NCBI RefSeq assembly: GCF_021184025.1
Contig: NZ_CP036537.1
Coordinates: 3,286,001-3,350,000, forward strand
DNA length: 64,000 bases
From: Rhodopseudomonas boonkerdii
GTDB lineage: Bacteria; Pseudomonadota; Alphaproteobacteria; Rhizobiales; Xanthobacteraceae
Direction of reading: 5' to 3'
Of this stretch, positions 55,097 through 64,000 are shown piece after piece; the first letter of the stretch is position 1; each line of letters starts with the position of its first letter. A program made the translations under genes and the position numbers. The notes below the pieces were generated by a model. That model was not told where the DNA came from, made no database searches, and was given only the letters and a program-made list of their open reading frames with translations.

Positions 55097-57589
55097 TCAA
55101 TACAGACCGCCGGTTCCGGGACGCATGAACGTGCGGTCGGTGTCGGGCGAAATCTGCTGCGAGCGACCATCGGCATCGGCCACCCCGATTACCGAATAAT
55201 TGTCTGGAGGCGCCGTGCCCGGCTTGAAGGCTTCGAGGATGGTACGGCCGCCATCGCCCGGGCTCGCACGCATGCCCGTCTTGGCATCGACACGGATGAG
55301 CTTGATGCCGGCGGGCACCTTGAACGGCACCGCCGGCTTGTCAGCAAGCGCCAGCTTCATGAAATCCTTGGCGATAGGCGCAGCGAGCGCGCCGCCGGTT
55401 GCCCTGGCACCGAGATTGCGCGGCCTGTCATAGCCGACATAGATGCCGATCACGACGTCCGGCGAGAAGCCGACGAACCAGGCATCCTTCTCGTCATTGG
55501 TGGTGCCAGTCTTGCCGGCGATGGGCTTGCCGACTTCGCGCAAAATGGTCGCAGTGCCGCCCTGCACCACGCCCTCCATCATCGATGTGATCTGATAGGC
55601 TGTCATCGGATCCATCACCTGCTCGCGGCGATCGATCAGCTGAGGTTCCGGCTGGTTCTTCCAGCCTTCCGGTGCATCGCAGCCACGGCATTCGCGCTGG
55701 TCGTGCTTGAAGATGGTGCGGCCGTAGCGGTCCTGGATACGGTCGATCAGCGTAGACTTCACGCGGCGGCCGCCGTTGGCGAACATCGAATAAGCCGTAA
55801 CCATGCGCATGACGGTCGTTTCGCCAGCGCCGAGCGCGTAGGACAGATAGTTCGGCAGTTCGTCATAGACGCCGAACCGCTTGGCATATTCGCCGATCAG
55901 CGGCATGCCTACATCCTGCGCGAGGCGGACCGTCACCGTGTTCAGCGAACGCTGAAGCGCGTTGCGCAGAGTCACCGGGCCATAATATTTACCGGTCGAG
56001 TAGTTTTCCGGACGCCACACATTGCCGCCCGTGCCTTGGTCGATTTCGATCGGGGCGTCCACGACCACGGTGGACGGCGTATAGCCGTTATCCATCGCCG
56101 CCGAATAGACCAGCGGCTTGAAGCTCGAGCCCGGCTGGCGATAGGCCTGCGTCGCGCGGTTGAACTGGCTCTGGTCGAACGAGAAGCCGCCGACCATCGC
56201 CAGCACACGGCCGGTGTTCGGATCCATGGCGACCATGGCGCCGGACACTTCCGGATACTGCCGCAGCCGGAACTGCCCATCGACGGTCGAGCCATCCTTG
56301 TTCAGCAGCGGATCGACATAGATGACATCGCCGGGGCTCAAGACCTGCGAGACGGCCGTCGGCGTCTTGCCGCGGGTCGGACCGGCCGCCGGCTTCGCCC
56401 AGCGCACGCCGTCCATGGACACGAGGCCGGTCTGGCGATCCTTCGACACGGCACCACCAAGTTCACGCCCTGGCTGGAAGCCGATCCGCGCCGACTGGTC
56501 GGAGACATCGAGCACGACAGCCATCCTCCATGGCGAAATGTCGGACAGCGACTTCACCTCGGCAAGCTTGACGCCCCAGTCTCCGGAAATGTCGATCTTG
56601 TTGGTTGCGCCCCGCCAGCCGCGCACCTCGTCGAAATTGATCAGACCATTGGTCATGGTCTTGCGCGCCATGACCTGCAGCTTGGGATCGAGTGTGGTGC
56701 GCACCGACAGGCCACCCTCGTACAGTTTCTTCTCGCCGTAGCGCTCGAGAATGTCGCGGCGCACTTCCTCGGCGAAATATTCGCCGGCAAAAATGTGGGC
56801 ATGGCCGCCGCGGCCGGTGACGCTCAGTGTCTCCTTGCGCGCCTTGTCGGCATCGGCCTGCTTGATCCAGCCGTTTTCGAGCAGACGATCGATCACATAG
56901 TTGCGGCGTTCGATAGCACGGTCACGATTCTTGACCGGATGCAGCGTGGACGGCGCCTTCGGCAGCGCCGCGAGATACGCAGCTTCGGACACGGTGAGCT
57001 CGTTCACCGACTTGTCGAAATAGACCAGCGAGGCAGCGGCGACACCATAGGCACCGAGACCGAGATAGATTTCGTTCAGGTACAATTCGAGGATCTTGTC
57101 CTTCGAATAGGTGCGCTCGATACGCATCGCCAGCAGTGCCTCCTTGATCTTGCGATCGAAGGAGACTTCGTTGGTGAGCAGGAAATTCTTCGCAACCTGC
57201 TGCGTGATGGTCGATGCGCCCTGCGGGCGGCGGTTCGAGCCGATGTTCTGCAAGTACAGCAGGCCGGCGCGCGCCATGCCGGTATAGTCGAGACCGCCAT
57301 GCTCGTAGAAGTTCTTGTCTTCGGCCGCGAGGAAGGCGTTCACGACCAGCTTCGGGATCGCCTGGATCGGCAGGTACAGGCGGCGCTCCTTGGCATATTC
57401 GCCCAGCAGCTGGCCGTCAGCCGCATGCACGCGGGTCATCACCGGCGGCTCGTAATCCTGCAGCTGCGAGTAATCCGGAAGGTCCTTGGAGAAGTGCCAG
57501 ATCAGGCCCGCAGCGGCGGCGACGCCCACCAGGAACACGACGGTTCCGGCGGCGAACAAAAATCCGAAAAACCGCACGAGCAGACGCAT
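55097..57589 (-). CDS. mrcA: Penicillin-binding protein 1A (bifunctional transglycosylase/transpeptidase)
   Basis: An 830-residue class A PBP. After an N-terminal transmembrane helix (about 8-30), the GT51 domain has the catalytic Glu in AAEDKNFYEHGGLD and GASTITQQVAKNFLL. An OB-like insert follows, then the transpeptidase domain with SSFKP (nucleophile Ser), the SxN motif and KTGTTNDEKDAWF. It polymerises and cross-links peptidoglycan. The ATG at 57589 is taken since MRLLVRFFGF starts directly at the TM; the frame extends to 57694. It follows the amidase gene and precedes prfB. Confidence 0.95.
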   Translation of the reverse strand: MRLLVRFFGFLFAAGTVVFLVGVAAAAGLIWHFSKDLPDYSQLQDYEPPVMTRVHAADGQLLGEYAKERRLYLPIQAIPKLVVNAFLAAEDKNFYEHGGLDYTGMARAGLLYLQNIGSNRRPQGASTITQQVAKNFLLTNEVSFDRKIKEALLAMRIERTYSKDKILELYLNEIYLGLGAYGVAAASLVYFDKSVNELTVSEAAYLAALPKAPSTLHPVKNRDRAIERRNYVIDRLLENGWIKQADADKARKETLSVTGRGGHAHIFAGEYFAEEVRRDILERYGEKKLYEGGLSVRTTLDPKLQVMARKTMTNGLINFDEVRGWRGATNKIDISGDWGVKLAEVKSLSDISPWRMAVVLDVSDQSARIGFQPGRELGGAVSKDRQTGLVSMDGVRWAKPAAGPTRGKTPTAVSQVLSPGDVIYVDPLLNKDGSTVDGQFRLRQYPEVSGAMVAMDPNTGRVLAMVGGFSFDQSQFNRATQAYRQPGSSFKPLVYSAAMDNGYTPSTVVVDAPIEIDQGTGGNVWRPENYSTGKYYGPVTLRNALQRSLNTVTVRLAQDVGMPLIGEYAKRFGVYDELPNYLSYALGAGETTVMRMVTAYSMFANGGRRVKSTLIDRIQDRYGRTIFKHDQRECRGCDAPEGWKNQPEPQLIDRREQVMDPMTAYQITSMMEGVVQGGTATILREVGKPIAGKTGTTNDEKDAWFVGFSPDVVIGIYVGYDRPRNLGARATGGALAAPIAKDFMKLALADKPAVPFKVPAGIKLIRVDAKTGMRASPGDGGRTILEAFKPGTAPPDNYSVIGVADADGRSQQISPDTDRTFMRPGTGGLY

Positions 57590-57687
57590 GTTGAGACGAT
57601 CCGTTTCAGTCGCTGTGCGGCCATATAGCACAGATGGCAGCCGCCGGGGGCGAAAGTCAGCCAAAATCAATCGACTAGAGACGCCCA

Positions 57688-57709
57688 CAGCCACCGCTCA
57701 AGGTGGCTG
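57688..57709. other. Perfect hairpin between the amidase and PBP1A genes
   Basis: CAGCCACC, loop GCTCAA, GGTGGCTG: eight perfect pairs, 90 bp after the amidase stop. There is no T-run, so a terminator is uncertain; it may be an mRNA processing or operator site. Confidence 0.35.
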
Positions 57710-57798
57710 ATTCTCCGGCCGTATGGCGGATTTTATAGAATGCGCGCTGTGGCCAAACTAGGGCTCAGGCGTTGAAAGCCCTGTCATTTCCATAATCA

Positions 57799-59109
57799 TC
57801 AATTGCCGGCACCGGCAGAGACCATGTGCTTGGCAAAATAGCTGTCGATCGACTTGGCGACCGCCCCCACCGTCTTGGAGCGCCAGTTCTCCGACATCAG
57901 CGACTGCAGGTCGTCCTTGTTGGAGACATAGCCGAGCTCGATCAGCACCGAGGGGACGTCCGGCGCCTTCAATACCCGGAAACCGGCGGACTTCAACGGA
58001 TGCTTGTGCATCCGGGTCGTCACCTTCATCTCGCCGACCACGAGGCGGGCAAAACGACCGGAAAAAGTCCTGGTTTCGCGCTGGGCGAGATCGATGAGGA
58101 TGTCGGCAACCTCCGTCGGTTCCTCGGTGAGGTTCACACCGCCGATCGCGTCCGCCTTGTTTTCCAGGTCGGCCAGCCGCTGCGCCTCGGCGTCCGACGC
58201 TTTGTCGGACAATGTGTAGACTGTCGCACCCTGGGCATCGCCTTCGCCTTTGGGCAAAGCGTCGGCATGGATCGAAACGAACAGCGCCGCTCCTTCCTTG
58301 CGTGCCATTTTCACCCGGTCATCAAGCGCAACGAAAGTGTCGTCGGAGCGTGTCATCACCACGCGGTATTTGCCGATCTTCTCCAGCCGGTCCCGGAGCG
58401 CCAGACCGAAGCCGAGCACGATGCTCTTTTCGCTCTCGCCGCCCGCCTGGGTTCCGTTGTCGACGCCGCCATGGCCGGGATCGATGACCACCACCGGACG
58501 CGAATCCATCGCTGTTGCAGGCCCGGCCGCTGCGATCACCGTCGTGGCCACAGGTGACGATGTTTCGCTGGCAGTGATCGCGGGACGCAGTTCCGGTCGA
58601 TTCTCCACCGCCAGCCCCTGGACAAAGGTCGTCCGGTCCACGGCTTCGAGCTCGATCACCATCCGCGCCGGCTGACCATTGGCCGGATCGAGCGCCACAG
58701 CACTCTTGATCCTCACAGGCTTCGCGAGATCGAACACCATGCGCGAGCCGCCCGGCATCACCATGCCGTAGCGAAACGCCTTGATCAGACCACGCGCGAC
58801 CGTCCCTGCCCCGGGATCGAGATGAAAGGCCACCTGGGGCATGTCGATGACGACGCGATACGGGTCCGCCAGCGTGAAGGCACGCAGCGACACCTTGCGG
58901 TCGAGATCGAGGATAAACCGAGTCTGTTTTTCGTCGCCGGCGATGCGGACATCGGACGCGACGGGGAGCGATGCATCGGCCGGCTTCTCCGCCGAGGCCT
59001 CGGATACTTCACCCGGGGCAGCACGGGTAACTGAGCACCAGCCAAACCCTAGCACGGCACTCGCGAGCGCCATTCCCAGCAAAACGATATGGTTTGCGCG
59101 GCGGGTCAA
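57799..59109 (-). CDS. amiC: N-acetylmuramoyl-L-alanine amidase (AMIN + Amidase_3)
   Basis: A 436-residue periplasmic zinc amidase. A signal peptide (about 1-31) is followed by an AMIN domain (RIAGDEKQTRFILDLDRKV), which targets septal wall, and Amidase_3: zinc ligands in VVIDPGHGGVDNG, the Glu in ESEKSIVLGFG, His in VSIHADAL and the catalytic Glu in SVLIELGYVSN. It separates daughter cells. It lies upstream of the PBP1A gene on the same strand and is divergent from rne. The AmiC name rests on domain order only. Confidence 0.92.
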   Translation of the reverse strand: MTRRANHIVLLGMALASAVLGFGWCSVTRAAPGEVSEASAEKPADASLPVASDVRIAGDEKQTRFILDLDRKVSLRAFTLADPYRVVIDMPQVAFHLDPGAGTVARGLIKAFRYGMVMPGGSRMVFDLAKPVRIKSAVALDPANGQPARMVIELEAVDRTTFVQGLAVENRPELRPAITASETSSPVATTVIAAAGPATAMDSRPVVVIDPGHGGVDNGTQAGGESEKSIVLGFGLALRDRLEKIGKYRVVMTRSDDTFVALDDRVKMARKEGAALFVSIHADALPKGEGDAQGATVYTLSDKASDAEAQRLADLENKADAIGGVNLTEEPTEVADILIDLAQRETRTFSGRFARLVVGEMKVTTRMHKHPLKSAGFRVLKAPDVPSVLIELGYVSNKDDLQSLMSENWRSKTVGAVAKSIDSYFAKHMVSAGAGN

Positions 59110-59816
59110 GCGAATCCGGTGCCTCCGTAGCAGCCCATCCCTAGCCCATTAGAATCGCAGGGTTAACTTCACCTTAATGACGCCCTTGCGAATTCCCCCG
59201 ACTGTTGCAGCGCTGTGACGCTTCCCTTGCCAGCGGGGTTCATTCGACGTATGTACGAAGAGCTGACGGATTAACTCCCGGTTGTGTCGCGTTCAACCTC
59301 CCGGTGCAGCGTTCGTTTCCCCGATCTCCATCGGAGAGCTGAACGTTTTTGATCATCCCTCCAGAACCTGCGCCGGGCGCGGTTTTTGGGAGAGACGGTC
59401 CTGGCCCGAGCGGTGTCCGGTCCCTGGCTTTCTCGCTGACGGGACGGCTTCAGACACGACATGATCGAAAACTCCGGCCCTTATCGGCCGAGTTGGCGAC
59501 AGCCGGCGCGCGCACTCGCGTGGCGCCGGACGTCAGCGCAGGCGGTGCCTTTGCCGCCCAAAAGTTTAGACGGGCCGACGCTTGATGCGCCAGACTGTGA
59601 TGCCGACCGAGACCCGCCTGGGGACGCCGATGCGAAGCTTCCGCTTCGTGCGGTTTTCTACGCGGCTCTCGCATCCGGCAACCTTACAGTTGTCACGGCG
59701 CGACGGTGAGCGCTTCGGCCTTCCCCTCACCCCAGAATCAGGTGGACCCTCGCGTCACCCGGCCGCGCCAGACGCGCTTGCCGCCACGCGGGCATTCCGC
59801 CGCCATGAGTCCTTCC
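59110..59816. other. Long leader / upstream region of rne
   Basis: 707 bp between the divergent amidase and rne genes with no convincing ORF. It holds several GC-rich inverted segments, e.g. CTCCATCGGAG (59328-59338), and GCGCC-GGGCGC followed by TTTTT near 59370. In other bacteria RNase E limits its own mRNA through a long structured leader, so this may be such a leader; no known motif was identified. Confidence 0.4.
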
Positions 59817-62807
59817 ATGCCAAACAAAATGTTGATCGATGCGACGCATCCCGAGGAGACCCGGGTCGTCGTGGTTCGCGGCAATCGCGTCGAGGAATTT
59901 GATTTCGAGACAGCGCAGCGCAAGCAGCTCCGCGGAAACATCTATCTCGCCAAGGTCACACGCGTTGAGCCATCGCTGCAGGCCGCCTTCATCGAGTATG
60001 GCGGCAACCGCCATGGCTTCCTCGCCTTCAGCGAAATCCATCCGGATTACTATCAAATTCCGACGGCCGACCGTCAGGCGCTGATCGAGGCCGACGAGGC
60101 CGCACATCGCGAAGCCGAGGAAGAGAGCGAGCGCCGCTCCAGCCGTCGCCGCTCGCGCCACCGCAACTCGCGACGCCGCGACCGGGGCGAACGCGTGCGC
60201 AGCGGTGTCGTCGAAGGCGCCGTCATCGATGCGTCGCAGGCCGAACAGCCGCACGAGGAGTTCCTGGGCTTCGTACCGGCACGCTTTGATGCGCCCGACC
60301 ACATTGTCGCGTCCGAACGGGTCGTCGTCGCCGAAACGCATAACGAACAGCCCGCCGCTCCCACCGAAGTCGCTCCCACCGAAACGGCGGCCGCCGAGAT
60401 CAGTGAGCCCGTCGCTGTCGCGGCGCAGGACGAATCGGCTGAGCAGGCCGCGATCGCGGCGAACGACGAACACCCAGCCGAGATCAACGCAGACGAAGCC
60501 GCGGCCCACGACGTGAACGCCGAGGGTGTCCACGCGGCCGAAGGCGACGATGCCGAGGACGATGAGGACGAAGACGAGGACGACGAAGAAGAAGCCGAAG
60601 AGGATCAGGTCGAGTCCGTCGGCGGCGACGACGTGTTGGAGGAAGTACCGGAGCGCGCCTTCCGTCCACGCCGCCAGTACAAGATCCAGGAAGTCATCAA
60701 GCGCCGCCAGGTGATGCTGGTGCAGGTGGTCAAGGAAGAGCGCGGCAACAAGGGCGCGGCTCTCACCACCTATCTGTCGCTCGCCGGCCGCTATGCCGTG
60801 TTGATGCCGAACACCGCGCGCGGCGGCGGCATCTCGCGAAAAATCACCTCGGCGCAGGATCGTTCGCGCCTGAAGGAAGTCGTCTCCGATCTCGACGTGC
60901 CGGAGGGCATGGGCATCATCCTGCGCACCGCAGGTGCGTCCCGCTCCAAGCCGGAGATCAAGCGCGACTTCGAATATCTGATCCGGATGTGGGAAACCGT
61001 CCGCGACATGACGCTGAAGTCGCAGGCCCCGACCCTCGTCTACGAGGAAGGTTCGCTGATCAAGCGCTCGCTGCGCGATCTCTACAACAAGGAGATCGAC
61101 GAGATTCAGGTTGCCGGTGAAGCCGGCTATCACGAAGCGCGCGACTTCATGCACATGCTGATGCCGAGCAACACGCGCGCCGTGAAGCTGTATCGCGACG
61201 GCCAGCCGCTGTTCTCGCGCATGGGCGTCGAAAGCCAGCTCGACGCTATGTTCACGCCGACCGTGCAGCTTAAGTCCGGTGGCTATATCGTCATCAACCA
61301 GACCGAAGCCCTCGTCTCCATCGACGTGAACTCGGGTCGTTCGACCCGCGAGCATCACATCGAAGACACCGCGCTGAAGACCAATCTCGAAGCAGCCGAG
61401 GAAGTCGCGCGTCAGCTCCGCCTGCGCGACCTCGCCGGCCTGATCGTGATCGACTTCATCGACATGGACGAGAAGCGCAACAACCGCGCGGTCGAGCGCA
61501 AGCTCAGCGACTGCCTGCGGCAGGATCGCGCCCGTATCCAGGTGGGCCGCATCTCGCATTTCGGCCTGCTGGAGATGTCGCGTCAGCGCATCCGCGCCAG
61601 CGTGCTCGAAAGCTCCACCGAGATCTGCGCGCATTGCGGCGGCACCGGTCATGTCCGCTCGGTCTCGTCGGTCGCGCTGCAGCTTCTGCGTGGCGTCGAA
61701 GAGGTCCTCATGAAGGGCGCGACGCATAATCTCGTCGTCCGCACCCGCAGCGATGTCGCCCTCTATGTGCTGAACCACAAGCGTGGCCACCTGCGCGATC
61801 TCGAAGAGAGCTTCCAGGTCACGATCGCGATCCTTGCCGATGCGAATGTCACCGGCCAGCAGTCCTATGTGATCGACCGCGGAGAACAGGTCCACACGCT
61901 CGAAGCGGCCAAGGCCCTGCTCGCGGCACAGCTCGCCAATCTGCCGCCGGCGCCCGAGGAAGAGCCCTACGACGACGAAGAATTGTTCGAGACGGAAGCC
62001 GAAATCGAAACCGAAGAGACCGAAGGTCTCAATGACGAGGACGGTACGTCCGAAGCCTCTGCCGACAGCGAAGGCGGCGATCGCAAGCGCCGCCGTCGTC
62101 GTCGCCGTCGCGGCCGTTCGGGCGAGACCCGCGAAGCGAGCGATATTCAGGTCAGCGATACCCATGTCATGACGGACGGGGCCATCGAAGCCGTTGGTGA
62201 ACCCGCCGGCGACGAAGCCGAAGCCGAAGACGACGAGGCCGACGATCAACCGCGCGAGGCGCGCGACGATCAATCTGCGGATGGAGAGCGCCGTCCGCGC
62301 CGCCGCGGCCGTCGTGGTGGTCGCCGCCGGCGTGGTGAGCGCCATGAAGGCAACGAGGAAGGTCTCGCTGGCTCGATCGCCGACGAACTCGCGGGTCCCT
62401 CGGAGTCCGAAGCAAGCGTCGCCGTCGCCGATCTCGAAGGCGGCCATAACGGTCACGGCGACCAGCCGAGCGTCGAAGCTCAGCCGGTCCAGGCGCCGAC
62501 GCGCGACCATGACTCGGTCCCGGTGTTCGCGCCCGCCGAGCCTGCTCCGGCCACGCCGGTTGCCGCTGCTTCCGAGCCTGCCACACCTGCGCAGGAAGAC
62601 GAGAAGCCGGCCCGCCGCCGGTCCACGGTACGTGAGAAGGTGAGCTTCGCGACCTCCACTCCGGTCCCTGCCGAACCGGAAGCATCAGCGCCCGTCACTG
62701 TTGTCGAAGAGCCAGCTGCGGTCACGCCGTCAGCTCCGGTGCCGGGCACCGAGGCCCCGCGCAAGGCCGGTTGGTGGTCACGTGCTTTTGGTGGCGGGAA
62801 TAGCTGA
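59817..62807 (+). CDS. rne: Ribonuclease E/G
   Basis: A 996-residue endoribonuclease, the core of the RNA degradosome. The ATG at 59817 gives MPNKMLIDATHPEETRVVVV, the usual start; the frame is open back to 59706. The S1 domain starts near residue 38 and is split by a 195-residue insert (about 90-285), first Arg/Ser-rich, then Ala/Glu-rich and strongly acidic (DDEDEDEDDEEEAEED). The DNase-I-like catalytic core has SIDVNSGRST near 500 and VIDFIDMDEK near 546; the Zn-link cysteines are in CAHCGGTGH. The C-terminal 300 residues are disordered with Arg-rich patches (KRRRRRRRRGR), probably RNA and partner binding. Confidence 0.94.
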   Translation: MPNKMLIDATHPEETRVVVVRGNRVEEFDFETAQRKQLRGNIYLAKVTRVEPSLQAAFIEYGGNRHGFLAFSEIHPDYYQIPTADRQALIEADEAAHREAEEESERRSSRRRSRHRNSRRRDRGERVRSGVVEGAVIDASQAEQPHEEFLGFVPARFDAPDHIVASERVVVAETHNEQPAAPTEVAPTETAAAEISEPVAVAAQDESAEQAAIAANDEHPAEINADEAAAHDVNAEGVHAAEGDDAEDDEDEDEDDEEEAEEDQVESVGGDDVLEEVPERAFRPRRQYKIQEVIKRRQVMLVQVVKEERGNKGAALTTYLSLAGRYAVLMPNTARGGGISRKITSAQDRSRLKEVVSDLDVPEGMGIILRTAGASRSKPEIKRDFEYLIRMWETVRDMTLKSQAPTLVYEEGSLIKRSLRDLYNKEIDEIQVAGEAGYHEARDFMHMLMPSNTRAVKLYRDGQPLFSRMGVESQLDAMFTPTVQLKSGGYIVINQTEALVSIDVNSGRSTREHHIEDTALKTNLEAAEEVARQLRLRDLAGLIVIDFIDMDEKRNNRAVERKLSDCLRQDRARIQVGRISHFGLLEMSRQRIRASVLESSTEICAHCGGTGHVRSVSSVALQLLRGVEEVLMKGATHNLVVRTRSDVALYVLNHKRGHLRDLEESFQVTIAILADANVTGQQSYVIDRGEQVHTLEAAKALLAAQLANLPPAPEEEPYDDEELFETEAEIETEETEGLNDEDGTSEASADSEGGDRKRRRRRRRRGRSGETREASDIQVSDTHVMTDGAIEAVGEPAGDEAEAEDDEADDQPREARDDQSADGERRPRRRGRRGGRRRRGERHEGNEEGLAGSIADELAGPSESEASVAVADLEGGHNGHGDQPSVEAQPVQAPTRDHDSVPVFAPAEPAPATPVAAASEPATPAQEDEKPARRRSTVREKVSFATSTPVPAEPEASAPVTVVEEPAAVTPSAPVPGTEAPRKAGWWSRAFGGGNS

Positions 62808-62881
62808 GCGCTAACGCTGCGTGACGATCAGGCAAAGCCCTGATCGGCGTTCTTAGCCACGCCAATCGACTATCGGAAAAC

Positions 62882-62913
62882 AAAAAGCCGCCCGGCAAAA
62901 CCGGGCGGCTTTC
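62882..62913. terminator. Bidirectional Rho-independent terminator
   Basis: AAAGCCGCCCGG, loop CAAAA, CCGGGCGGCTTT: a perfect twelve-base stem between the convergent rne and symporter genes. Confidence 0.85.
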
Positions 62914-62935
62914 GAATTGCGGGTCGGGTGTGCGC

Positions 62936-64000
62936 TCAGCCCGTCGTGATCGCCGTTTCGACATCGGACGGATCGATGTCCTGGTTCAGCCGGGCGTGCA
63001 TCGTCTCCTTGTCGAGCTCGCCTTCCCACCACGACACGAACACGGCTGCGATGCCGTTGCCGGTGATGTTGGTGAGCGCGCGAACCTCGCTCATGAACTT
63101 GTCGATCGAGAATACGATTGCCATGCCCGGCACGAGGCGCGGATCGACCACGGCCAGGGTTGCCGCGAGGGTGATGAAGCCGGCGCCGGTGACGCCCGAG
63201 GCCCCCTTCGAGGTCAGCATCGCCACGATCAGAATCGTGATCTGCTGACCGAAAGACAGCTCAACGCCAAGCGCCTGTGCGATGAACAGCGTCGCCAGCG
63301 TCATGTAGATATTGGTGCCGTCGAGATTGAACGAATAGCCGGTCGGGACCACGAGGCCGACGACGGACTTCGAGCAGCCGAGACGCTGCAGCTTTTCCAT
63401 CAGCTGCGGCAGCGCGCTTTCCGAAGACGACGTGCCGAGCACGATCAGAAGCTCGTCCTTGATGTAGCGGATGAACTTGAAGATGCTGAAGCCGACGATG
63501 CGCGCGATGATGCCGAGCACGACCACCACGAACAGCAACGCAGTCCCGTAGAACAGCAGGATCAGGCTGAACAGGTTGGTCAGCGCGGCCGGGCCGAACT
63601 TGCCGATCGTATAGGCCATCGCACCGAACGCGCCGATCGGCGCCGCTTTCATGACGATGGCGATGACACCGAAAACGGCATGCGACGCATCATCGATGAT
63701 GTCGCGAAGCTTGTGGCCGCGCTCGCCTAGCGCCATCAGCGCGAAGCCGAACAGGATCGCGAACAGCAGCACCTGCAGGATGTCGCCCTTGGCGAAAGCG
63801 CCGACGACGCTGTCCGGAATGATGTTGAGCACGAAGTCCACCGACTTCTGCGCTTCCGCCTGCTTCACGTAACCGGCGACAGCCGCATTGGTGGGATCGA
63901 CCTTCGCTGTCAGGCCATGGCCAACCTGAAAGATATTGCCCATGACCAGGCCGAGCAGCAGCGCGAAGGTCGAGACGATCTCGAAATAGACCAACGCCTT
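62936..64000 (-). CDS. dctA: Dicarboxylate:cation symporter (DctA family), partial (N-terminus beyond right edge)
   Basis: A DAACS-family C4-dicarboxylate transporter; about 354 C-terminal residues are in the window, the first helices lie beyond it. The re-entrant hairpin motif [14 protein letters not shown] and the conserved [22 protein letters not shown] and [20 protein letters not shown] match DctA. It takes up succinate, fumarate and malate with protons. Convergent with rne. The usual DctB/DctD regulators are not in view. Confidence 0.93.
   Translation of the reverse strand, partial: KALVYFEIVSTFALLLGLVMGNIFQVGHGLTAKVDPTNAAVAGYVKQAEAQKSVDFVLNIIPDSVVGAFAKGDILQVLLFAILFGFALMALGERGHKLRDIIDDASHAVFGVIAIVMKAAPIGAFGAMAYTIGKFGPAALTNLFSLILLFYGTALLFVVVVLGIIARIVGFSIFKFIRYIKDELLIVLGTSSSESALPQLMEKLQRLGCSKSVVGLVVPTGYSFNLDGTNIYMTLATLFIAQALGVELSFGQQITILIVAMLTSKGASGVTGAGFITLAATLAVVDPRLVPGMAIVFSIDKFMSEVRALTNITGNGIAAVFVSWWEGELDKETMHARLNQDIDPSDVETAITTG

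Noticed and set aside
55010..57628. 872-codon plus-strand ORF
   Set aside because: Antisense of the PBP1A gene, which has every catalytic motif.
59727..62510. 927-codon minus-strand ORF
   Set aside because: Antisense of rne, an effect of GC-rich codon bias; composition (runs of Val/Phe/Ala/Gly) is mirror-like.

Overview
The window is high-GC alphaproteobacterial chromosome, most likely Bradyrhizobiaceae (Bradyrhizobium, Afipia, Tardiphaga or Rhodopseudomonas relatives). Supporting signs are the order scpA-nagZ-SPOR-argS with dgt and erpA, a suf operon led by a NifS-like desulfurase, a Porin_2 family porin, the rne/amidase/PBP1A/prfB cluster, and many foldback intergenic repeats of the GGCGGAT...ATCCGCC type. 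No phage genes, IS transposases, rRNA genes, complete tRNA genes or CRISPR arrays were seen. The genus is inferred from gene content and style, not from a database search.

Layout. 1-7.0 kb is housekeeping: scpA (cut by the left edge), nagZ, a SPOR protein, argS and dgt on the minus strand, then erpA on the plus strand. 7.0-19.0 kb looks accessory. It holds a flavin hydroxylase and a divergent Rieske oxygenase, an NTF2-like protein coupled to a secreted caspase-fold protein, a small secreted protein, a membrane-anchored winged-helix/TPR regulator, a divergent 1,497-residue autotransporter with a seven-bladed N-terminal propeller, and a small membrane protein. 19.2-22.6 kb carries a RhlE helicase, a diguanylate cyclase and a TfoX-like protein with a lysine-rich tail. 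22.7-30.2 kb is the suf Fe-S assembly operon on the minus strand: nifS-like, sufB, sufC, sufD, sufS, sufT, a VOC protein and an IscA-type carrier. 30.4-38.6 kb holds a hydrolase, porin, anmK, tyrS, an MFS transporter and a chemoreceptor. 38.7-41.8 kb is an SDR / amino-acid-type binding protein / IclR module. 41.8-50.2 kb has a giant AsmA-like protein, a one-cysteine Bcp peroxiredoxin, an M23 endopeptidase and a NodU-type carbamoyltransferase. 50.3-53.6 kb has a Bug binding protein, a FAH-family enzyme, an XRE-cupin regulator and a collagen-like lipoprotein. 53.7-64 kb holds prfB with its programmed frameshift, PBP1A, an AMIN/Amidase_3 amidase, RNase E and a DctA-type symporter cut by the right edge.

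Most notable signal: the gap between the membrane-bound regulator (11961..13778) and the autotransporter (13970..18463) carries phased CTGAAAA/CAGAA units at offsets 0, +10, +21 and +53. The same array, with the same offsets, recurs at 18501..18561 just after the autotransporter and upstream of a possible leader ORF (18610..18693) that overlaps the small membrane protein gene by ATGA. This suggests a self-contained surface-protein regulon: membrane sensor, propeller autotransporter and small membrane protein. Its role is not known from the sequence.

Working together: nagZ, anmK, the amidase, PBP1A, the M23 peptidase and the SPOR protein cover peptidoglycan synthesis, cleavage and recycling. 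erpA and the suf operon cover Fe-S biogenesis. Several binding-protein/regulator pairs are small uptake or catabolic modules controlled by divergent regulators.
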